From: Chloranthus sessilifolius
Taxonomy: Eukaryota; Streptophyta; Magnoliopsida; Chloranthales; Chloranthaceae
Direction: 5' to 3'
Assembly: GCA_021018995.1 (NCBI GenBank)
Contig: CM037593.1
Span: 32,811,810 to 32,875,809 of the forward strand
DNA: 64,000 nt
In this document: one piece after another, positions 32,643 through 43,224 of the stretch
Position numbering within the stretch: the stretch's first letter is position 1
Layout of the letters: each line of letters starts with the position of its first letter
Notes under the pieces: generated by a model
What the model saw: the letters and a program-made list of their open reading frames with translations, nothing else
Database searches by the model: none
What the model was told of the DNA's origin: nothing
Program-made: the position numbers and the translations under genes

Positions 32643-35090
32643 CTATTCCTTGCTCGCTCCCTTAGACTTCTTGCGATGGCGAGAGGAGCTCTGATAGGTC
32701 CTCATGTTCCCCACTCTAGACCACGCCTGTAAAATCCTACTGAGCAGGGAAGGCGACTCCTTAGCCTGGGCACACTGTAAGGCACAATCAAGGACAAAAT
32801 CAGTCAAGGGGCCAATGATAATGAAAAAGGAGGAGTTGAGCAGCCACAAACTCACCGTCTCCACCTCCCGAAGCTCTGCCAGATGATGATGGTACTCTGC
32901 ATATTCCATTGCCGAGTTGAAGTCCTACGATACAGAATTCAATTTTTAGAACACCCCTAAAAGCATGTATCGAAGGAAACCAAAATAAAGGGGAAGCGAC
33001 TCATCTAAAAACTCACCCCGGGGACCACCTCAGGAGGAGGAATGCGGGCCACCTCGGCAGAGAGCCGTGCCTGTCGGTCCACGTCAACACAAAGATATGA
33101 GAGGAAGCCATCGTCCAGACGCCGAAAGGTCCCATAAGCCACAGATGGACCCCCACCAGGGACACCCGCCTGAGAGGTACCCGACGGACCTGCACTTGAT
33201 GAACCCTCGCCCAAGGGACCCGCACCAGAAGGACCAGCACCAGAGGGATCTACAGCACTCGGCCCACTTTCATCGTCTGAACCATCTCTCGGAGAAAATC
33301 GTAAACCAAACAAGAATCTATTCAGATAAGACTCAGGCCGAGTAAAGAAAAAGCAAAAGAGAAATTAATCCAAGCTGAGAAGAGGTTCCCTGACCAAGTG
33401 GGCCCCTGAACGCAAGGAAATTAGCGCTAGGAACAAAACGCGGCAGGATGAACCGGTAGGCGAGGCACTCGTACCAAGCATTATAATCCCCAGGCACATG
33501 GAGAGCTCGAATAGGGAACCCATTGTTGAAAAAGGCCGCTATCAATTCCGCAATACTGTCAGCAGGGCTCCAAACGTCAGCCGGTGGGTCCACGGGTATG
33601 GCATAGTAGCCCTGGAATTGATGCACTACCCTCTCCCCCAAATAGTAGCATTTGGCCCACTCTCCATAAAAGAAGACGACGCGGCGGTTGTTGAATAGGC
33701 GGGAGTCACCCACAACTGCTCGGTCCCAGAAGGGGGACATCAGGTACGGATCGGAGAGGATCTGCTCAAAATCAAAAAAGCAAGAGGGACCAAATAAGCA
33801 ACGCCTCAATCAAAAGAAATGCTCAAGCTGAAAGTAAACTAGGGTTGAAATTATCACCTGCTCAGGCACCATCAAATCAAGCTGGGACCTTAGGCCCATT
33901 TCCAGGTGCTTTAGGCCCACGTCGCGGCGTCGAGCCTGATGCCAGTTGCTGAGGAGGGGATAGGTGAGCACCTCTGTGAAAAGGAGCGGGCGCCCAGGGT
34001 GAAAGTGGTGGTATCCCCATACCTAAAAAAGGGCATGGCGCGAGAGTAGGTTAGTAATATAGATGGATCAGTCAGGAAAAAAAATGATGAGTAAATGATA
34101 GCGATGAACAAAAGCGAAGGGGTGAGGAATTACCTCCAGAATGGCCCAAAATCCCACGGCAGACTTCGAGTCCCCGGTAGTGACTCGGGATAAGTTGTGC
34201 ATCAGCCAGGCGTATCCCGCCCCTCCCCAGTCATGCCTGGGAACATTGCCCCAATTATCCATCACACTCAACAGGGACAGGCTGATCCATCCCCCACTGG
34301 CATTTGTAAAAATGGTCTTGCCTAGCAGGAGTAGGGGGGTGATGCGAGCTAGAACGATCGTCCGCTATGGCACGATGTAAAGCACCCGATCTGGCTGGCC
34401 CAGGTCCACCAGCTCATCAACAGAAAAGAGGGAGGTCAACCAAGACATCTTGACCTCTGTGCCATGGGTCTGCCCACGAGGAGGATAGGCCGCGATCAAC
34501 CGAATGATGTCCTCCCGGCTCGTTACCGCCAAGGTTGATATTGGGACTCCGCCGATCCTAATGCCAGTAATCATGGCCCAATCAATGGGCGTCAGCGTCA
34601 GCTCGGCATACGGCATGTGGAACGTCATGGTCTCAGGACGGAACCGCTCAATGAGGGCCTTCAAATAGGCGGCATCCGCCCTCATGGCGGGGCAGGACAA
34701 GAAGTCCCCAAAGCCCACCTGCTCCAACAGAACTTTCACCACAGGGGGGACATAAAGGTAGAACTAGTGAAAATCAAGCCACCCCCCATGGAACACAATG
34801 TTGGGCAGCTCCTGCATCCAGAGAAATACACATCAGGTAGCAGAGGTAAAGAAAAAATTGTGCAAAGGAAAGGAACTTAACCAATCTTTTACCTTGCCCG
34901 CTATTCCGAAATTGGAGATGTGAGTGTGCAGCTGATGGAGGAGGCCGACCCGGGCAACCTCACCCTGCGTCTCGAGCCATGGGCCCGCTCTCCGCTCCAG
35001 CCAAAGGAACTGCTCTCCTCGCGGACCGTACACTATCTCGGGCCCCTCCTCGTGGCCCTCCTCAGGAACGTGCTCATCACCGCCCGACAT
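32643..35090 (-). pseudogene. Antisense gene 1: PMD (plant mobile domain) gene with six exons
   Basis: Minus strand from MSGGDEHVPEEGHEEG. Probable coding exons: 35090-34893, 34811-34134, 34022-33858, 33761-about 33390, about 33316-33017, 32924-32643, joined by introns with GT...AG ends (34892-34812 is 81 bp, 34133-34023 is 111 bp, 33857-33762 is 96 bp). PMD blocks: LKALIERFRPETMTFHMPYA with LTLTPIDWAMITGIRIGGVP, then HDWGGAGYAWLMHNL and VGFWAILE, then VWGYHHFHPGRPLLF. The Pro/Gly/Ser-rich exon at 33313 is low complexity. The last exon ends RHRKKSKGASKE-stop, a basic tail. I see only about two in-frame stops (about 34760 and 34370), so it is much better kept than gag-pol. Host PMD proteins act in silencing and genome stability; the role of the element's copy is unknown. 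Confidence 0.82.
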
Positions 35091-35091
35091 G

Positions 35092-36390
35092 CTGGGGCAA
35101 CAAAGTAATCATGTCAGAACAGATCAATGATAAAGAGCCATGATATCCTATGCTACAAAAAGGGAAGTAAGTATGCTCACCTTTCCCCTTTCTTTTCACA
35201 TGTTAAAAAAAAAAATGAGAGATACACAAAAAAAAAAGAAAAAAAAGCAACAACAAAAAAATCCCTTTTTAGGCTGAAAATCTTTTCTTCAGAAAAGCAT
35301 AATAAATAAAAGTTTCCCTTCCTATCTTTAAAAATAAAGCAAGTTAGAAGCAAATAAAATCCTTTCTTTATGCCTCTAAAAACATAAAAGCAAAAAATCT
35401 CTTTCCTTCTGTTTAGGAAAACCAAAAAAAAGTCCTCCATTTTATGTTCCTAAAATCATAAAAACAAAAAATCCTTTCTTTATGCCTCTAAAAACATAAA
35501 AACAAAAAATCTCTTTCCTTCTGTTTAGAAAAACCAAAAAAAAGTCCTCCATTTTATGTTCCTAAAATCATAAAAACAAAAAATCCTTTCTTTATGCCTC
35601 TAAAAATAGGGAACAAAAAACATCTCTTTCTTTCATGGTAAAAAAAGAGGGGGATAAAAAATCCTTTTCTTCATGGACCATAAAATCAAGAAAAAAAAAG
35701 AGAGAATCCTTCTTGCATACTAAAAAAAAAAAAAAAAAAAAAACAAAAAAAACAAAAACAAACACCAAAAATCTTCCTTTTGTGCCCATAAAACCAAAAA
35801 AAAATCCCTCTTTTACAAAAAAAACAAAAACAAAAACATATATTACATAGATCAATACCTTAGTTAGTTTTTAAAAAAAAACAAACAAAAACAAAACAAA
35901 AAAGCAAAATCCTTTTTAATGTTAAGAAAAATAAAAATAAAATTCCGCTCCTTAATAGATCTTCAACAAAAAAAAACAACTGAACCATTTTGTTAGTTAG
36001 TTGAGATCCCCCCCAAAAAAAAGAAGAAGCCTCTTTCGTTAGTTTTCCAAAAAAAACAGGGAAGAAGAAGAAAAAAGACACAAAAAAAAAGAGAGTCCTT
36101 GCTTTATATTTAGGATTGAAAAAAAAGAGAAAAAAAACAACCTAAAAGAGAGTCCTTTCTATGCATAAAAAAAAAATAACAAAACAAAAAAAAAAACATA
36201 TATATTATGCATTAAATAAAAAACCATAAAACAACCAAAATAAGACACCATTCATGGAATATCATCACCGCATCATAAATAGATATGCTCACAAGAAAAA
36301 TAACCCATTTACCATCTAGAAATGAAAGATCATGATCATATTTGGATAAAAAAACAAGAAAAATCAAGAAAAAAGAGTTTAAAAGATTAC
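35092..36390 (-). other. T-rich leader intron of the antisense PMD gene (inferred)
   Basis: On minus, CATAAG/GTAATC (donor, GT at 36390-36389) and a TTGCCCCAG acceptor ending at 35092, just before the start codon. The 1.3 kb between is strongly pyrimidine-rich on minus (A-rich on plus), with a 112-bp unit repeated about twice at 35356-35610. Non-coding; the small frames on both strands are low complexity. Confidence 0.45.
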
Positions 36391-36580
36391 CTTATGAAGA
36401 AAACGGGGTCGTTGGTTTAGTGTAGGGCTGTGATCGATTCGCAAGCAAAACAACGGCAAAAGGCACGCTAGAGGGAATGTAAAGGAACCCTAAGGGGGAG
36501 GGGAAACAGTTATTCGATTTCAAAGTGGAAGAAGAGGGGGGGAGAATTCGAAATAAGGCCCCACTGCCCGAGTTCGGGCT

Positions 36581-36590
36581 GTTTTAAATA
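36581..36590 (-). promoter_or_regulatory. Probable TATA box of antisense PMD gene
   Basis: TATTTAAAAC on minus, 10 bp downstream of the perfect palindrome at 36601-36627. Confidence 0.6.
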
Positions 36591-36600
36591 CCCAGCCAAA

Positions 36601-36711
36601 CCTGGCGCAACTAATAGTTGCGCCAGGCAAATGTTTGCCTTCCTTTGGCTTGGCGCAACTATTAGTTGCGACTATTTCCCCATATGGCTCTTGCAACTAA
36701 TAGTTGCGCAG
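36601..36711. promoter_or_regulatory. Palindrome cluster upstream of antisense PMD gene, with the perfect 27-bp copy
   Basis: 36601-36627 is a perfect palindrome of 13+1+13 bases (arm CCTGGCGCAACTA, centre A). Two more at 36650-36671 and 36689-36711. Confidence 0.95.
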
Positions 36712-38370
36712 TACTCTCTAACCTAATCGGGTTAGATGGGAAGACCGGTCCCCCTACTTCCTTTTGCTTGATTGTTCGGTCACTGCCAACCATGCACGCG
36801 CTCCCAAGGCGGCTTTTCGGTCATCCTTCAATTTGCCAAGGAAGCCCTCCTAAAATAAGGACGGGTCGAGGACAACGAGCACCCCCGTCCTACACACAAG
36901 GAAAATCCAAAAAAAAAAATTTAATCCCCACAGAGAAGTCGGAGATATTCACCCAATAAATTCCAAAAAATAATAATAATAACTCCAAAATTCAAAAACA
37001 ATTTCAAATAATAACTCCAAAATTCAAAAAAATTTCAAATAATAACTCCAAAATTCTAAAAAATTCACATAAAATAATAACTCCAAAATTCTAAAAAAAT
37101 TCACATAAGATAATAGCTTCAAAATTCAAAAAATCTCATAAAATAACAGTTGAAAAATTCAAAATTGCAGAAAAATCAACCCGCACAACGCACAAGCATA
37201 AAGCGGTAAAACGTCAATATTTTATCAGCAATGCAGCAATGCCACATCAAAGTCCTGAGTTGGAGGTTCGCCTCGGATCTCTAGATCCTGCCTTAAGGCA
37301 GGGGCAACGGTGTCGGTCTCGGTCAAACAATCAATGTTTCGATTAGGTCAACTCCACTGCTAAATCTTTGCGACAAGCGCTTGGACTCATGTGGAGTTAA
37401 GTGCCTTAAGCTTCAGATTCTCCGTTAAAAAAGGTCAATCATTGGTCAAAACCAACCTATCAAGAATGAGATTATGTGTCAATCAAACTATGTACAACCA
37501 TGCATTCAGAAGGGTTCATTTCTCTTTTATTTTCCGCAGGCTTAAAACCTGTATGGGCAGCGGTATCCCTATAATGTGTATGCCAAGCATCTGGGTATCC
37601 GTATGATGGTCGTTTGTCCTTGTAAATTGTACTCGGGTGGGTCCGGGTCGGGGCTTCCATCGCCTTTGTTGTTGCTTATTGCCCCTAATGGGTGCATATT
37701 TATACATAGTTAATTGATGCTTATGATCATTGTTGGCAGAAACCAGGATTGGATGTCCCTTTTGGGTTAGCACTCGGTAACTGGTTGGATCTGTTTAGTG
37801 GTATTTGAAGCTGGACGCTTTGGGTCATGTGGATCTAAGGTGCATTTTGAACACACCTGAAAAGCATTGTGACATCTATTCACTTCGCTCAGGTGGTCAT
37901 GCTAAATAAACTTTGGGATCAATGGGTTCTCCCAAAGATCTTGAACCTTGCTTTCAACAGGGACACTCGCGAATAATCCAATAAGGTCGCCAAATGCCTT
38001 GTAGGATTGGACGCAAACTGTGGAGCCTTGAGTATGTTTTCTTCGCGCCTATCTTTGAATGTGGGTCGATCACCCTTCTTACTTACGAAGCTGTTGCATT
38101 CAGAATGAATCTCGAACATCAATCACCTTCAAAACATCTTGAGAGGCAAACGTTTTTCCCAGCTATTGGGTTTTCGCAACTCATTCTACCTCGGTTATGC
38201 CTAGTAATGTCGCTAAGCGCTTGGGAATCGATCACCTCGAGAAACGAATGATTAGCCTGACACTCCAGGGCTTTCATTTTCTCACCGTGTTACTCACCTG
38301 ATGTTTGAAGTTCGTTCTGAATGCAGCAGACTCGTCAGTAATGCCTTGGGCCTCTTCGAATGTCTCTTTT
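36712..38370. other. Region between antisense PMD promoter and 3' LTR
   Basis: Contains units of 35-40 bp reading AATAACTCCAAAATTCnAAAAA (36960-37140) and otherwise mixed sequence without a convincing frame or homologue in the window. Confidence 0.5.
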
Positions 38371-38406
38371 CTTTGGCATTCGATCATTAGTGATCGAATA
38401 CCAAAG
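38371..38406. repeat. Inverted repeat overlapping the polypurine tract
   Basis: Two 16-base arms (CTTTGGCATTCGATCA and TGATCGAATACCAAAG) pair with one mismatch around TTAG. The right arm runs into the purine tract. Confidence 0.85.
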
Positions 38407-38411
38407 AGGGG
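38403..38411 (+). other. Polypurine tract
   Basis: AAAGAGGGG, then CATC, then the LTR start TGTAGACACCC. Primer for plus-strand DNA synthesis. Confidence 0.75.
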
Positions 38412-38415
38412 CATC

Positions 38416-40012
38416 TGTAGACACCCAAATTTGGCCTAAGGCCCGATCAAAATACATTTCGAGATAGGCGCATTTTTGAGCTTCTGATGGCATGTATGGA
38501 ACCCTTAAGAATCACCCTAAACCCTTAGGAATCACCCTAGATCCCTTAGGAACCTACCCTGAACCTTTAGAAACCAACCCTGACCCTTAGAACCCTTTTC
38601 GAACCCTAACCTAACCTTCCGAGGCAATAAGGAGGAGGGGTGCACCAGAATTGCCTATGACCCTCTACAGCAACCAACTCTAATACCATTGAAGAGTAGA
38701 GGTTATCAGCTTTCCAACGGTCTAAGAATTACCCCAATTAGAGGTATATATCAGAAGATATGGCAGTCCGAACCCGGAGGGCAGGAAGGTAAAACCATGT
38801 GGGCCCCCTAGGAATTTGGCGCAACTAATAGTTGCGCCAGGTATAAATTTTCTCTGGCGCAACTATTAGTTGCGCCAGGCCAATCTTCTTAGGATTTTAG
38901 CCTGGCGCAACTATTAGTTGCGCCCAAAAGGCCCCATCCTCACAGCTCACTTCGAGCATTATTCTTCCTTATTTTCTTGTGCATTTACTGGAACTATTAG
39001 TTGCGTGCATATGAACAAAGAATCTGTTTTGCTCCAAATTTTGTGATTGGGGTTTGACTTGTTGATCACCTCAACCTTTGGGGTGTGTTTTGATAGTTCT
39101 GTTGCACCCATTCCTTACCTATTTGCAACCCTCCAAGTGGCCTAAAGCCTCACCCCATCATCCACCATTAGAACCACCTTCACACCTTTCCAAGCTCTTA
39201 AAATCTTAGGAAACCTTAGATTTAAGATTACCTAATTGCTAACCTCAATTAGTATTTAAGTGGCCTCCAAACCCACCCTTTTCCTATAAATAGAGCCCCC
39301 CACCCCTTGCTTAAGGGTTGAGAATTTCTATCTAAGAGAGAAAGAGCTTAAAGTAAGAAGATCTTTCTCCCTTTGGTGCACACCCCCCATACAATTTCCA
39401 GAATTCACAAAACTCCTTTAGACCTTAGCATTTCATAGAAAACCCTTAGGTTAGGTGTGTGTGATCCCCTAGCCTCCCTTCCCTACCTCTTAGCTTCAAG
39501 CCTTAAGAGTTAGAACCACACTTACCACCATACAAAGCCTTCAAGAGCTCATCAAAGCAAGCCACGCAAGGCTCTCCTACGGTGCTATAAGGGCCCGAGG
39601 GCTCCGGGTCTCCCCTTTCTTCTCCTATCTCTTTCTAGCTCCCTCCATCCTCCCATTTGTGTCGTTACGCTGCCGATTTTTCGATAAGAACAGAGGGGCA
39701 CAAATAGGATTCTAAGCCCTTTTAGGCAAGAGGAAGCTATTTTCTTTGCTTCTACTTTATTTTATTATTGGCCAGACCACGTTAAGCGGGTTGATCGGGT
39801 GCCTAACACCTTCCCGATCGATAACCGAAGCCCCTACCCAAGAGCCTTTAGTGTGGACCAGATTCAGAGTCTTATTTTTAGCACTTTGGTGCTCATAAAA
39901 ATGAACTAGGTATTCCGAAACATCGAAAGCTCCGGGTGGCGACCCTATATTTTTTTATCGTTAGAGAGCGCATCATCGCGACGGGGATCGTCCTGATTCC
40001 CACGATTGCACA
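38416..40012 (+). repeat. 3' LTR of the Ogre-like element
   Basis: Aligns throughout with 17034-18609, with TG...CA ends. Its palindromes (38817-38841, 38854-38878, 38901-38924, degenerate 38991-39009) are the best-preserved in any LTR here. TATA at 39284-39293. The target duplication GGAAC follows. Confidence 0.95.
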
Positions 40013-40837
40013 GGAACTGACCGACTAAGCCATCAAATGTATCTATCTTATAAAGCGGGAGTCCCGCGAACCAATCTAGAGCTTCTCCTTCTAATGAGCG
40101 TTGAAAATAATGGATGAGAAGTCCTTGATTATCACATATGGGTCGACAACCATTGCAAAAGAGGGCCAAGTGATGGTTTGGATTTCTTGTGCCGTTGTAT
40201 TTGGTAAATATTGGAGGTTTGAATCCTGTTGGTAAGTTAAATTCAGCGTCCCGACAAAATTTGTCGAATTCGAATGAGTGACCAGGGCATCTCTCTTGGC
40301 CATGTATTCATCGAGCATCTTCGGGAGATCTTCAATCTTGATGGTGCTATCTTTTGGAGCAATCCGTGAGCAAACCTTGTCTAGAGGATCCTCGTTAAAG
40401 AATGTGTGAGCAGGTTATCTCAATGGTGAGGCGTGGGCTGACCCCGTGCTCGGTGTAGGAGGCGGCCTCTCCTATCGTTCTTGTTCTTCTGAATATTTTC
40501 ATGACCTAATGGTCTCGTATGCAGCAGCCAATCCTCGAAGTAATTCCTCGACATCGTCATCTTTTCTTTGTATTCTTTGAATACTAAGTTCTATAATTTG
40601 TTTAGCAATGGGGTTCTATTCAGTGTTACTATCTCTCCCGTCATGATTATTACCAGAGTGCGGGGAAGAGAAGGGATTTTCTTGATCGCCAACCATGTTA
40701 ATCTCAGGTTATTGTCGACTGGAATCATAAGGTGATTCTTCTTCATAAACTGGGTTGTTGTGATAATCCCACAGTGGTGGGTCTCCTAAACTCACTCTTC
40801 GTATATCGGACATCTCGAGCCTTTGACGAAGACTCAT
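40013..40837 (-). pseudogene. Gag of element A, N-terminal part (right of nested insertion)
   Basis: Starts at 40837 on minus with MSLRQRLEMSDIRRVSLGDP. It includes IAKQIIELSIQRIQR, RGLAAAYETI, IEDLPKMLDEYMAKRD, then GNPNHHLALF-like sequence and IHYFQRSLEGEALDWFAGLP, breaking off at DTFDGLV at the insertion point. It continues at 17033. Stops present. Confidence 0.9.
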
Positions 40838-40933
40838 ATATTTAAAGGAATTTGAAATGGTGTGATGGAAATAAAAAAATAGGAAAATAAAATGAAAACT
40901 AACTATCTAAGAAAGAAAGAGTTCAACTAAAGT

Positions 40934-40951
40934 GTCCCATTGCGATCGCCA
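40934..40951 (-). other. Probable primer binding site of element A
   Basis: Minus strand reads TGGCGATCGCAATGGGAC just after the LTR end. Its position and TGGCGA start match the Ogre-like primer site, but the rest differs; I cannot assign the tRNA. The counterpart in B is 62792-62809. Confidence 0.6.
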
Positions 40952-41319
40952 GTCTGTTGGTGCGCGCTTTTTCTGGGTTCCTCTCGGTCCCCATTGAATC
41001 AGTGGCCCAATTCTGTCCAAGTGAACTCTAGCGATGTGGCATATGGAATGGTAGAGGTAAGAATAAAATAAGGGGGGTTTCTAAGAAGATTTTTAGTTTG
41101 CTGCGATCGCCAGCTGCAGATATTTAATGATGCTGCAACATGTCAATGATGATGCTTTGGAGCGTGTGTGGGTTACTTCTTTACTGAATCGTCTGCCTGC
41201 GAACGTCAGCAGCTATGACTCTTCTTATAATTTAGATAGTTTAATTTTCCTTTCCTTTCCCTGTTATTATTGTAGTTTTAATCAGTTTAGACTTCCCAAT
41301 TCTATTGTGAGTTTAGTTA

Positions 41320-41990
41320 TGTGGATTTGTTATGTTGATTTAATCCTGTACTCTAATTCTATCTGGAGCCTAACTAATCTTGGTTTCTTAATCTTATTAG
41401 AATTCCAATTAATTTAGTGTCCTAATACTACTAAAAATCCGATTAATATCAGTCTCCTAATTGTACTAGGAGTGCAAATATATTAATTTTAATGAAACTC
41501 TAATTAAATCAAGCATGCTAATTATACTAGGATTTTTAGGTAAAGCAAGTATACTAATTGTATTGAAATTCTAATTAAAACAAATATAATAATTTGATTG
41601 AAATTCTAATTAGAGCAATTATAATAGTCCTACTAGAATTCAAATTGGAATGGAGGGCTGATTTTACTAAAACTCTAATTTAAGCAATGAATTAACTTTA
41701 GTAAAATCCATTTAAAATAAAGGAACTGATTTTTCTAGAATTATGATCAAAGCAATGGATTAATTATGCTAAAATTCTAATTAAAAGAATTAAAAAATTA
41801 ACTATACTGAAATCTAATATAGCAAGGAATTAACTATGCTAGAATTATCTAGTTAAATAAAGGAACTAGTTTTATTAGAGTTCTATTCAAAGCAATCATT
41901 CTAAGGATCTAATAAAAATAAAGCATGTAAATTAATTATACTAAAATTCTAAGAAAGAGTCATGGAACTGATTTTCTAATCCTAATTAAA
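41320..41990. repeat. AT-rich degenerate tandem repeats in LTR (element A)
   Basis: Many units of about 35-40 bp of the form ACTAAAATTCTAATTAAAGCAA with variation; also present at 63150-63800 in B. Confidence 0.8.
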
Positions 41991-42319
41991 GCAACAAAAT
42001 AATTCTAAAACAGGGGTTTTGGGCCCGCCATTGTAAGGAGGATTGGCCTCGTTCCCGAGAATCATCCGTAAGCTCCCTCGGGCAAATCGGGTGGCTGAGA
42101 TTAAGGATAAATTAGGTTTCAGACATTAAAATGGTATTTTGGATTTTTAGAGTCGATTTCGAGATTATAATTATGGATTAAATTGTGAAACTAGAATTAT
42201 AGAAAACTGAATTAATATTTGGGATTTAAAAAATATTAAACTAAGAAATTAAAACTATAATTTAAAATTCTAGGACTGAATTCGGGTCCGAAATCAGAAA
42301 AATCAGATCATATGATTAA

Positions 42320-42465
42320 GGACTGGTTCTAGAACCTAAGAACTAGAACCAGAGATTAATGATAAGACTGGAAATTAAGATTTTGGAACATAATTAAAGC
42401 CTAGGGCTGGTAAATTAGATCGTCAGATAAAGGACTGGTTCTACAAGCGGAGAACTAGAACCAGA
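42320..42465. repeat. Two CTGGTTCTAG/CTAGAACCAG hairpins in LTR
   Basis: CTGGTTCTAG and CTAGAACCAG separated by about 8-10 bases at about 42324-42352, and a second, slightly decayed copy at about 42432-42462. Confidence 0.75.
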
Positions 42466-42756
42466 TATAAAAGATTACGGTCTAAAAAAAAAGGGTGCCA
42501 TAGTCTAAAACTAAATAATTAAGGCTAAAAAATCCTAAATCTAGAGACTAAGAACTACAGTTGGAATTTAAAATCAGATTTTTACCTAAGGTCGAGGCTG
42601 CGGAGAGAAATCTCGAAGATTCGAATCTTGAATCTTGGAATCATGACTAGGTTGCTCTATGTGTTCGTTCTTGGAGTTCTCTGGTTTTGAAATCCTCAAA
42701 AAATCCGTTCTCTCTTCAAATTGCCAGCCTCTCCTAGGCGAATTAGGAAAAGAAAT

Positions 42757-42766
42757 TTTTATAGGT
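42757..42766 (-). promoter_or_regulatory. TATA box of element A LTR
   Basis: CCTATAAAAATT on minus. The GCGC/AATTA cluster lies immediately upstream of it on minus. Confidence 0.6.
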
Positions 42767-42789
42767 TTTTATCTAATTAAACCCCTTGT

Positions 42790-43195
42790 TTTAGGCATTT
42801 AACTGGATTGAGCGTCGGTCTCCCGGTGCTTAATCGCTTTGAGTCGGTCACCGACTCAGTAGGCGATCGGCTGACTTGCTCATCGAGTTTCCTAGTTCTA
42901 ACAACGTTAGGACTAATTGCGTGGCCATTGTGGAGTGCTCAATCCAATTATACACTTCTTTCGAAGTGCTCAATCGAGGAAACTTGAGAGTCAAGGACTA
43001 TAAGACTAGGTCAGGTGTAAGCCAATTGCACGCTAGTGGTGAGGCGCTCAATCCGATCGCGCGTCTCGTGTGAGGCGCGTGATAGAGTCGCGAGGTGGTC
43101 TGGGAATGGAAGTGTGGTCTGAAAGGGGGACTGATTGCACGTGTGTGGTTTGGCGTGTGATTGAATTACGCGCTTGGTTTTAGGCACGTAATTCG
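42790..43195. promoter_or_regulatory. GCGC/AATTA motif cluster in element A LTR U3
   Basis: Includes GAATTACGCGC (about 43163), CACGTAATTC (about 43185), GATCGCGCGTC, GGCGCGTGATAG, and several CTCAATCnnATT variants. Shares the motif class with 3555-3900. Confidence 0.65.
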
Positions 43196-43224
43196 GGGTT
43201 GTCTGGGTCCGGGTCGGGTCTGAA

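Larger units (their letters stand above)
17034..40012 (+). mobile_element. Complete Ogre-like (Tat lineage, Ty3/gypsy) LTR retrotransposon, about 23 kb, nested
   Basis: Has TG...CA LTRs of 1576 and 1597 bp, a 5-bp target duplication, a tRNA-Arg-type primer site, a purine tract, plus-strand gag-protease-RT-RNase H-second RNase H-integrase (20234-28971), and two minus-strand genes downstream of pol (30400-31970 and 32643-35090). It interrupts the gag of a minus-strand element (A). The large size, dual RNase H, long leader, and extra antisense genes fit the Ogre/Tat group, where antisense ORFs after pol are known. gag-pol carries multiple stops and frameshifts, so the copy is not autonomous. Confidence 0.93.

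Noticed and set aside
38416-40012. Solo LTR independent of the copy at 17034
   Set aside because: The flanking target duplication and the gag frame rejoining across both ends show that the two LTRs bound one insertion.
41127-41417. 96-codon plus frame in element A LTR
   Set aside because: AT-rich LTR sequence; the frame is not kept in the element B LTR.
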